This document shows, in pieces, positions 54,958 to 62,161 of a stretch of 64,000 nt of DNA (position 1 is the first letter of the stretch; the number at the start of each line of letters is the position of its first letter). The notes under the pieces are model-generated. The model saw only the letters and a list, made by a program, of their open reading frames with translations, was not told where the DNA came from and did no database searches. Where the stretch lies: NCBI GenBank assembly GCA_025766275.1, contig JAFKAC010000004.1, positions 1,302,001-1,366,000 of the forward strand, given 5' to 3'. The stretch is from Lactarius indigo (lineage: Eukaryota > Basidiomycota > Agaricomycetes > Russulales > Russulaceae). Position numbers and translations under genes: made by a program.

Positions 54958-56946
54958 GTGGCGACTGTCAACACCAGAGATCAGTGGACGAACTTCCGTC
55001 CTTATCATCTAGATAGAAGAGGAGACCGCAACGTACCAACCCGATTCCTGGGAGCAGCCAGGTGGAGAGACCGAGGAGACAAAACCGGATATTTTGTGGA
55101 ATTCAACGGACCTACGAGGTTCAGACCCGTTGAGTTTAATTTCGATCACCTGTGTTGGGTAGAAGTTACGTGGAATCCCATAGACCACCGCTGGGACGTC
55201 ATCAGACCAGCAGGAAGGCAATACCAGTGCGACATCGACGCACGAGAACTCAATTCGCGAGCCGACTGGGGTCCCATTGACGGCCAGTTACGAGAACACT
55301 CTACTGGAGAAGCAGTCAGCGAGGAGACTGAGGAAGAAGAACAAAGCGAAGAAAACCGACCCGCGAGTGTCGGGCCTATTGAACAATACACCATCCAACA
55401 AGCTGAGTCCCTCCACATTACAGAAACACCAGAAGTCATCCACGTACGATCACCGGCAGCAGAAATGGCAACCACCACCATGACAGCCGAAGAAATTATG
55501 ACCGTAAGGGAACAAGCGGCGCGAGAAGCAGCCGAGGCAATCCGACAAGAATCACAGCGGCATCTTATGCCTATTAACCCTGAAACAGGGCATCGTATGA
55601 CTGCAGACGACGCAGCAATCTTTCGAGCTATCGGACCCGACCAAGGAGACCCCCCATCAGGGGATGGGGGAAGACGAGGAGTGCCATTAGACCCCCCACC
55701 AGGATGGGGAGGGCCACCCGGAGACGATTTTCCCCGACGCCCAGGAAGAGGAGGGAATCCACCCGACCTCCCGAACAACCCGCCAGAAGGAGGACCCCCG
55801 GGCGGAGGAGGGGGCGGTGGAGGTGGTGCAGGAGGGGGAGGCCAAGGACATGAAAAACTGACCGGTGAACCTCCCACCATTTTTGACGGTGATCGCACTA
55901 AAGTGGACTCATTCCTTACGCAATGGCACGTCTATTGGGGGATGAACCTCGACACCTCTGTCATGCGCAACGACTACCGACGGAGCCTCTTGTTCCTATC
56001 CTATATAAAAGGGGTATCAGTCAGCGAATGGGTACTTTCGTACCTCAAGTGGCTCAATAGGCAAATACAACGAGGAATAGACCAGCACACATGCGACCTG
56101 TGGAACGCGGTGGCAGAGGGCTTTAACCAAAGGTTCGTCAATACCCTCGAACGAGAACAGGCTCAAGCGCTTCTTAGAAAGGGGCTCAAGATGGTTGACG
56201 GAGATATTGATAAGTACGTCAACGAATTCGAAGAAGCTGCCAGAAAAGCTGGGTACCGTCTCAATGACCCCCAAACAATCGACCTCTTCACCAAGGGACT
56301 GCCCAAGAAGCTTTACGAGAAGACCTACGACTTAGACGAACCCGAAACGTTCGACGAATGGAAACGAGCAACGCTCCGAAGGCAACGCAACTACATCCAC
56401 ATTCGAGCACGGGTGGATGAGTATAAAGACAACAAGCCCAAGAAGGCCGGGAATGCCGGATGGACCGTTCCCCAGAATCTCGCCAACCCATGGGCGATGG
56501 ACACCTCCGCTGACCGAACCAAGGCGCGACTAGCGGGGTCGGAAGAGATCGACTACGGCAAACCACCGTATACCAACTCGCCTCCCTTCCCGCCAAGAGG
56601 AGGACCAGGAGTCCGGGGGCGAGGAAGGGGAGGGTCACGACGAGACCTAAGGACGGTGCTATGCTATAATTGCAACGCACCAGGCCATCTCTCACGAAAC
56701 TGCCCCCATCCTAGACAACCGCGACAATGGCAGCCGCAGAATTCCGGACCCTCCAATGTCCGGATGACGGAAACCGACTACTACACACAAGAACCACCGC
56801 CAGCCCAGATACAGGCTGCCTCGACGAGCAAAACAGCCGAAGAACGCGCCAAAGAATGGCTCACCGGGGTTGCAAACGCGCCCGATGAGGTAAAAGACTT
56901 GATATTGCAGGATCTGTGGGGAAAAGAGGGTTTTCGGAGCGCCTGA
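54958..56946 (+). CDS. gag: Gag of element I (non-AUG start proposed)
   Basis: 662 codons from GTG 54958. Approximate residues: N-terminal conserved domain 1-110 (RRGDRNVPTRFLGAARW, FRPVEFNFDHLCWVEVTW), acidic linker 115-170, first methionine codon M170 at 55465 (EMATTTMTAEE), Gly/Pro linker 225-297, capsid-like region 300-480 (FLTQWHVYWGMN, GLPKKLYEKTYDL), CCHC knuckle C569-C572-H577-C582. No ATG in any sense frame from 54726 to 55464. The N-terminal domain is conserved at protein level with family 2, so it is translated somehow; the GTG at 54958 is the point from which all copies share frame. Ends at TGA 56944-56946 inside the frameshift stem. A shorter product from M170 is also possible. 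Confidence 0.87.
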   Translation: MATVNTRDQWTNFRPYHLDRRGDRNVPTRFLGAARWRDRGDKTGYFVEFNGPTRFRPVEFNFDHLCWVEVTWNPIDHRWDVIRPAGRQYQCDIDARELNSRADWGPIDGQLREHSTGEAVSEETEEEEQSEENRPASVGPIEQYTIQQAESLHITETPEVIHVRSPAAEMATTTMTAEEIMTVREQAAREAAEAIRQESQRHLMPINPETGHRMTADDAAIFRAIGPDQGDPPSGDGGRRGVPLDPPPGWGGPPGDDFPRRPGRGGNPPDLPNNPPEGGPPGGGGGGGGGAGGGGQGHEKLTGEPPTIFDGDRTKVDSFLTQWHVYWGMNLDTSVMRNDYRRSLLFLSYIKGVSVSEWVLSYLKWLNRQIQRGIDQHTCDLWNAVAEGFNQRFVNTLEREQAQALLRKGLKMVDGDIDKYVNEFEEAARKAGYRLNDPQTIDLFTKGLPKKLYEKTYDLDEPETFDEWKRATLRRQRNYIHIRARVDEYKDNKPKKAGNAGWTVPQNLANPWAMDTSADRTKARLAGSEEIDYGKPPYTNSPPFPPRGGPGVRGRGRGGSRRDLRTVLCYNCNAPGHLSRNCPHPRQPRQWQPQNSGPSNVRMTETDYYTQEPPPAQIQAASTSKTAEERAKEWLTGVANAPDEVKDLILQDLWGKEGFRSA

Positions 56947-59900
56947 ACCCATCGGCCTGGGTGAGGGCTTTAAATTGTAATTCTGTAATCATGACGCGCT
57001 TTCGTTCCCTTCGAATTCCAGTCTCGATTCGCACAAATTACCGAATGGCCGACATAAGAGCATTGGTGGACTCGGGGGCCACCGACAACTTTATACACCC
57101 GAATTTCATCAAAAAAATGGGCATAGGGATCCAGCCACTGGTCCGACCACGAAAGGTCTGGAACATAGACAGTACGGAAAATAAAGCTGGGTCCATCACT
57201 CACTTTACCGATCTGGACGTATACGCCAATGGATATCACAGGACCATGAGGTTCCTTATCACGAATCTCGGAAGCGAGGAAGTTGTCCTAGGCTATCCCT
57301 GGTTGGCGACCTACGAACCAACCATTAATTGGCGAGACGCGGCCATCCACGAAAAGGTCATGCCGGTCGTGATCAGTACCCAGGACAGTCTAGACCGTCA
57401 CACCGTCATCGCGACCGCTTTAACTAACGATGAAAAGGAAGCAATAGCCCTCGAACTAGACGAGGAGGATACGTACTTGCGAGCAACTACGTCTACAGAA
57501 CTGGCCATCCAGGCAAAAGGAGAGGAAAAACCCGTAGAACTGCCGGCAGTCTACCGCGCTTTCCAACAGCTCTTCAGCGAAGAAGCGTCACAACGATTTC
57601 CCCCTGCCAGGCCATGGGACCATGCAATAGACTTCAAACCGGGTACCCCTTCGGCGATAGACTGCAAAATATACCCGCTAACGCAAGAAGAAGAAGGGAA
57701 ACTCAAAGAATTCCTAGACGAGAAACTGCAGCAAGGATATCTGCGACCCTCCATATCCCCGTACGCATCGTCATTCTTCTTTGTCAAAAAGAAGGACGGA
57801 AAACTACGCCCCGTACAGGACTACCGCACCATCAATTCATATACCATACGAAATCAATACCCACTCCCCCTGATTCAAGACCTCATTTACGACCTCAGCA
57901 ACGCCCACATCTACACAAAGCTCGATATCCGTTGGGGGTATAATAACATCCGAATACGCGACGGCGATCAAGAGAAGGCGGCTTTCAAGACCAAGTTTGG
58001 CCTTTTTGAGCCAACGGTGATGTTCTTCGGTCTCACTAACTCACCAGCGACCTTCCAAACGATGATGAACCACATCTATCGTGACACCATCGCACAGCAC
58101 GAAGCCCGCGGAACGGCCATTCGTGTTTACATGGACGACATCGGCATAGCCACAAGGGAGGGCGCTACGTCCGCTGACCATATAGCTGCGGTGACGGACG
58201 TCCTTCGCGTCGCCCAGGAACACGACCTCTACTTCAAGCTCGAAAAATGTCTATTTCACCAACCTCGGATGGATTACCTGGGGGTAATCCTTGAAAAGGG
58301 GGTAACACGCATGGACCCGGTAAAAGTTCGCGGCATCAGAGACTGGCCGACACCAACCAAGGTCAGGGACGTACGATCATTTTTGGGCTTCTGTAACTTT
58401 TACCGCCTTTTCATCCGAGGTTTCGCAACCCACGCACGACCACTCAACCGACTAACGAGGAAAGACGCCGAATGGAACTGGGGAAACGATGAAGAACAAG
58501 CCTTCAAAACCCTCAAACGACTCGTAACGGAAGAACCAGTACTAGCACATCCTAATTTACAAGACCAGTTCGAACTAGAAGTCGACGCGTCAGGATTCGC
58601 GGTAGGCGCAGTACTTCTACAAAAGAAAAATGATGGTCGCAAGCACCCTATAGGATACTATTCGGCAACGCTAAATGAAGCGGAGCGAAATTACGACATT
58701 TATGATCTGGAACTTCTCGCCATTGTTAAAGCCCTTCGCCACTGGAGACCTCTGCTCGCAGGATCTCCACACAAAATCAAGATATTCTCCGATCACCTGA
58801 ACCTTCAATACTGGAAGACTCCACAGAAGATCAGTCGAAGGGTCGCTCGAGAAGTACTAGAGCTAATGGAGTACGACTTCGAGATCCATCACATCAAAGG
58901 GAAGAACAACGGCAGAGCAGATGCGCTATCGCGACGACCGGATTACGACCAAGGAGAGGAAGACAACCAAGGTGTGGTCGTCTTACCTCCAGAGGTATTC
59001 ATACGAGCTACTAATGTTGCACGTACGTTGGAAACACACCCAATGATGCAACCGCCGAGGCGACGACAAGACCCCGCCATAATCAAAACCTGGGTCGATG
59101 CCCATCGCCTCAAGAAGATAGAAGGAGAGTGGTACAAGGACGGACGACTGGTGGTCACGGGACCCATGACGGCGTACCGGGCCATCATACAAGACCACCA
59201 CGACCCACCGGTACATGGGCATCCCGGGATAAGTAGGACGCAACGGATCGTAGAGCGACACCACTGGTGGCCGAGCATCCGTCGAGACGTATATGAGTAC
59301 GTTACAGGATGTGCTGACTGTCAGCGAATCAAAGTCAACACAAAGCCGACCCGCGCGCCACTATACCCAATCACCGCCATCAAAGACGCTCCTCCCTTCC
59401 ACACCATTGCCCTTGACTTCATCACCAAACTACCAATCTCACAATCGTACGACAGCATTTTAACCATCACCGATCACGATTGCAGCAAGGCATCCATATT
59501 CATCCCCTGCAACGAGGAAATTACAGCAGAGGGGACCGCTATTCTGTACGTCAACCACGTGTTCAAACGGTTCGGGTTACCGCGTAAAATTATTAGCGAC
59601 CGAGACCCCCGATTCACCTCGAAATTCACACGAGAAGTATGCCGCATACTAGGCATCCAGCAGAACATTTCCACGGCTTATCATCCACGTACGGATGGGC
59701 AGTCGGAACGGACAAATCAGTGGCTTGAACAATATCTGCGATTCTGGGCCAATGAGCGTCAAGATAACTGGGCGGAGTATCTTCCGATAGCAGAATTCGC
59801 TCACAACAACTGGCCCCACGAACATACGAAACAATCGCCATTCATGCTTCTGATGGGGTATAACCCGACCGCCGATTGGACGGATAAGCCATCTCCAATC

Positions 59901-61667
59901 CCAAACGTGATCACGAGGCTGACGCAACTAAAGGAAGCACGCCGACTTGCCCAAGACCTTATCAAAAAGGCACAAGATAGCTGGGTTCGGCATAAAGACA
60001 CTCCGCGCTATCAAGTTGGCGATCAAGTGTGGCTGGAAGGAAGGCACCTACGGACCAATCAGCCGACAGCAAAGTTAGCGGCGCGACGCCACGGACCATT
60101 TAAAGTGGTACAGGTGATGTCTCCATACAATTATCGTCTCGAACTTCCCACGCAGTGGAGCATCCATCCAGTGTTTCACATCGATCTTCTCACGCCTTAC
60201 AAACGTACCGCCTTTCACGGCGAAAACTTTCCACGACCACCACCGGATCTTGTGGAAGGAGAAGAGGAATACGAAGTCGAGGCCATTCTGGACTCGCGGC
60301 ATTTCGGCCGCCGCAAGAAGCTTCAGTATCTCATCAAATGGAAGGGTTATTCGGACTCGGAGAACCAGTGGGTCGATAAAGATGACGTGTTTGCGCCAGA
60401 CGCGATCGAAGCGTATCAAAAGGGGCGGACGGGCGTGCGATCTCTTAAAAGCCAGCCCATGGATGACCAGGGAGAGTATCCCTCCTACCTCCGATCCACT
60501 CAGACGTCTATGCCCACTTCTCCTCTCAGACATGTCACCACGGCGATCCTCCTCGACCAAGTCGCACAAGACGCCGCCAACCTCATCGAAGACGACCAAG
60601 AAACCGTGGTTCAACCGGTCCAGCTCACTCCGTACACACCTGCAAACATGCGAGCGGGGCATATCACCGCTCAAGAGTGGGCTAATGTCCTACAGAGGTT
60701 CCCCGACCCGACTCACCAGCCCGACGACGAGCAGCAGCATGCCGTCGCTCACATCTTCAGAGACGACAATGGTAATCGAGAACCCATTGCCGTCATCCCC
60801 CCAGGTGACGACCTCATCGGCACGAGGGGAATTCTCCCTGCCGACCGTCCCCTTGAAGACCCAACAGGAGTTAGAAGCAGCGGAGGATTGGCGGAGGGTG
60901 GCGAAGGAGTGGGCCGACGAACAGTTACGCTTAGCGCAGAAGAGGTTGAGCGAGTTGCGGCAGCGCAGGCAGCGCTCCCTCACGACGAAGCTCACGCTGA
61001 CGACGAGGATTACTACCCGGTCAGACACCCCCTCCTTCGAACGCACAGCCACCCTACTAATCCCCGAATCACCCCATGGCTCGTTCACACCGACGGAACC
61101 CCCATGTCTCGAGGACGTGTGCGACTGCCCGGCGTCGCACTTCATACCCCCATCACGCACGACGACGACCCTGCGCAGGTCCTTGCGCCTGAAGGGTTCA
61201 GGGCGAATCGACAGCCCCATTATATTCACTTCCCCATCACCGGACCCGACGGCGTAGAACTGAACGCCAGTCACGTTCAGATTGTTGGAGGTGCGAATCC
61301 CTTTGTACTGGGACTTATCCCTGGCTCCCCCCATCTCTACGGCAAACCCCTTTACGCCTATCCGATGCTGCCGGCCGCGAGACGCGCCTTCATCGCCCAT
61401 GAAGATCTAGTCATCCTCGCGTCCGACAAAATCACGGACCGCGCACTGAACCGCATCGGGGACGAGTCCCTGACCGCGGAGGTGACGCGCTATCGGGCAG
61501 CCGCATACGAAGAAGAGCGGCTTGCGGCTCGCATTCGCCAACTCCAGGCGATGCGACTTGCAGCGAGGGACGACAAGCAAGACTGCATTTACCGTTTGGA
61601 GAGGGCTAACGTCTTCGAGCGGATCAGCGACGAGCAGGCTATGTGGACGGCGAGGGACTTTCGGTGA
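56916..61667 (+). CDS. pol: Pol of element I (PR-RT-RNaseH-IN-chromodomain-extension)
   Basis: Open frame of 1583 codons in the -1 frame relative to gag; the listed 5' end is only the open-frame limit, real entry is by frameshift at 56928. Approximate residues: protease D52-S-G; RT with YMDD 405-408; RNase H first Asp about 557 (LEVDASGFAVGAVLL); integrase zinc region about 761-802 (HGHPGISRTQRIVERHHWWP ... CADCQ) and DDE at about D834, D895 and E931; GPF region near 1060; chromodomain 1117-1165 (EEYEVEAILDSRHFGRRKKL, WKGYSDSENQW); then about 400 residues with HYIHFPITGPDGVEL, FVLGLIPGSPHLYGKPLYA and a final coiled coil (EEERLAARIRQLQAMRL). No break. Chromodomain implies targeting to marked chromatin, as in other chromoviruses. 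Confidence 0.95.
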   Translation: MGKRGFSERLNPSAWVRALNCNSVIMTRFRSLRIPVSIRTNYRMADIRALVDSGATDNFIHPNFIKKMGIGIQPLVRPRKVWNIDSTENKAGSITHFTDLDVYANGYHRTMRFLITNLGSEEVVLGYPWLATYEPTINWRDAAIHEKVMPVVISTQDSLDRHTVIATALTNDEKEAIALELDEEDTYLRATTSTELAIQAKGEEKPVELPAVYRAFQQLFSEEASQRFPPARPWDHAIDFKPGTPSAIDCKIYPLTQEEEGKLKEFLDEKLQQGYLRPSISPYASSFFFVKKKDGKLRPVQDYRTINSYTIRNQYPLPLIQDLIYDLSNAHIYTKLDIRWGYNNIRIRDGDQEKAAFKTKFGLFEPTVMFFGLTNSPATFQTMMNHIYRDTIAQHEARGTAIRVYMDDIGIATREGATSADHIAAVTDVLRVAQEHDLYFKLEKCLFHQPRMDYLGVILEKGVTRMDPVKVRGIRDWPTPTKVRDVRSFLGFCNFYRLFIRGFATHARPLNRLTRKDAEWNWGNDEEQAFKTLKRLVTEEPVLAHPNLQDQFELEVDASGFAVGAVLLQKKNDGRKHPIGYYSATLNEAERNYDIYDLELLAIVKALRHWRPLLAGSPHKIKIFSDHLNLQYWKTPQKISRRVAREVLELMEYDFEIHHIKGKNNGRADALSRRPDYDQGEEDNQGVVVLPPEVFIRATNVARTLETHPMMQPPRRRQDPAIIKTWVDAHRLKKIEGEWYKDGRLVVTGPMTAYRAIIQDHHDPPVHGHPGISRTQRIVERHHWWPSIRRDVYEYVTGCADCQRIKVNTKPTRAPLYPITAIKDAPPFHTIALDFITKLPISQSYDSILTITDHDCSKASIFIPCNEEITAEGTAILYVNHVFKRFGLPRKIISDRDPRFTSKFTREVCRILGIQQNISTAYHPRTDGQSERTNQWLEQYLRFWANERQDNWAEYLPIAEFAHNNWPHEHTKQSPFMLLMGYNPTADWTDKPSPIPNVITRLTQLKEARRLAQDLIKKAQDSWVRHKDTPRYQVGDQVWLEGRHLRTNQPTAKLAARRHGPFKVVQVMSPYNYRLELPTQWSIHPVFHIDLLTPYKRTAFHGENFPRPPPDLVEGEEEYEVEAILDSRHFGRRKKLQYLIKWKGYSDSENQWVDKDDVFAPDAIEAYQKGRTGVRSLKSQPMDDQGEYPSYLRSTQTSMPTSPLRHVTTAILLDQVAQDAANLIEDDQETVVQPVQLTPYTPANMRAGHITAQEWANVLQRFPDPTHQPDDEQQHAVAHIFRDDNGNREPIAVIPPGDDLIGTRGILPADRPLEDPTGVRSSGGLAEGGEGVGRRTVTLSAEEVERVAAAQAALPHDEAHADDEDYYPVRHPLLRTHSHPTNPRITPWLVHTDGTPMSRGRVRLPGVALHTPITHDDDPAQVLAPEGFRANRQPHYIHFPITGPDGVELNASHVQIVGGANPFVLGLIPGSPHLYGKPLYAYPMLPAARRAFIAHEDLVILASDKITDRALNRIGDESLTAEVTRYRAAAYEEERLAARIRQLQAMRLAARDDKQDCIYRLERANVFERISDEQAMWTARDFR
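56928..56968 (+). promoter_or_regulatory. Programmed -1 frameshift signal of element I
   Basis: Slippery GGGTTTT at 56928-56934 in gag register G|GGT|TTT; spacer CGGAGC (6 nt); hairpin 56941-56968: arms GCCTGAACCCA and TGGGTGAGGGC, loop TCGGCC, with a tandem G-A mismatch after four pairs. Same architecture in A, B, E and F. Confidence 0.78.
58271..58303 (+). other. Hairpin plus internal polypurine tract in RT (element I)
   Basis: GGATTACC (58271-58278), loop TGGG, GGTAATCC (58283-58290), then TTGAAAAGGGGGT with core GAAAAGGGGG at 58293-58302. The 3' PPT at 61685-61694 has the same core. Candidate second plus-strand primer. Confidence 0.6.
60397..61257 (+). other. Overlapping +1-frame ORF in the Pol C-terminal extension
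   Basis: An open frame ending at 61257 (open from at least 60250) overlaps pol in the +1 frame; ATG codons occur within it (for example at MSPRRSSSTK near 60529). The same frame is open in B (to 28619), E (18367-17519) and F (45260-44445). A conserved block is visible between families: EDWRRVAKEWADEQLRLAQ here, EWKETAVRWQREQLHIAA in E; also SLRLKGSGRIDSP here and SLRGSGSIEDP in E. It may be only a by-product of conservation in the pol frame. No start or expression signal identified. Confidence 0.3.
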
Positions 61668-61684
61668 GTCTGGGGACTCACGCT

Positions 61685-61697
61685 GAAAAGGGGGTGA
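61685..61697 (+). other. 3' polypurine tract of element I
   Basis: GAAAAGGGGG at 61685-61694 followed by TGA and the LTR at 61698. Primer site for plus-strand DNA in LTR retroelements. The same core adjoins the 3' LTR of A, B, E and F; D and H have different purine tracts. Confidence 0.85.
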
Positions 61698-62161
61698 TGT
61701 TACGGTTCCCGCATCGGACCCTTACTGTACCGGTTGTGGCTACGGCGGTAAGGTATATTAGTCACGGACTCGGGGTTTACGATAGGAGTTAGGCGTTGAA
61801 GGATGACTCGATCCTAGTACAGGTAGTAGTAGTATTGGGATTGCGGTACTTACGCGATACGTTGGACGCTACTTTACGGTGACTCATAGCAGCGCTTGAA
61901 AGCCTGCTTTTCTTGTATTTAAGGTAGCTGCGGAAGACCAAGATACGCCATCTTGGTCTTCTTCAATCGTCACTTCTCTTCTCTTCCATTTTCATCTCTA
62001 AGACGTGCTTTCCATTGAAGGGAATAGCCGTGTCCCAAATCCTAGTGTCTGCGTACATCTAGATCTGCCTTCGAGCCATACGCCTTTGCGCGTGATCAGC
62101 TAAGTCACCAAAGTCGCCTTACATCGAGCTCAAGTCGAGCTAACGTCGTGACGGCGTTACA
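61698..62161 (+). repeat. 3' LTR of element I
   Basis: 464 bp, no difference seen from 54474-54937; followed by TSD tcgtc and the remainder of H. Confidence 0.95.

Larger units (their letters stand above)
54474..62161 (+). mobile_element. Element I: intact, youngest family-1 chromovirus
   Basis: 7688 bp with 464-bp LTRs (54474-54937, 61698-62161) that look identical by eye, and TSD tcgtc at 54469-54473 and 62162-62166. Gag and Pol frames are open. PBS, TATA-like box, frameshift signal, internal and 3' polypurine tracts are all present. Inserted in the Pol C-terminal extension of H. Best candidate in the window for an active element. Confidence 0.97.

Noticed and set aside
54938..54960. Classical tRNA primer-binding site next to the 5' LTR
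   Set aside because: No TGG start complementary to a tRNA CCA end in any of the families; complementarity to the LTR is exact instead.
56918..56924. GGGAAAA as the frameshift heptamer in element I
   Set aside because: In register, but family 2 has GGAAAAA there, which does not fit the slippery consensus; GGGTTTT is shared by both families and has the better spacer.
60075..61400. Long open frames antisense to pol of element I (also 17793-18512 plus over E, 28515-29186 plus over B)
   Set aside because: They mirror the codon pattern of the sense gene, show no independent motifs and recur only because the copies are related.
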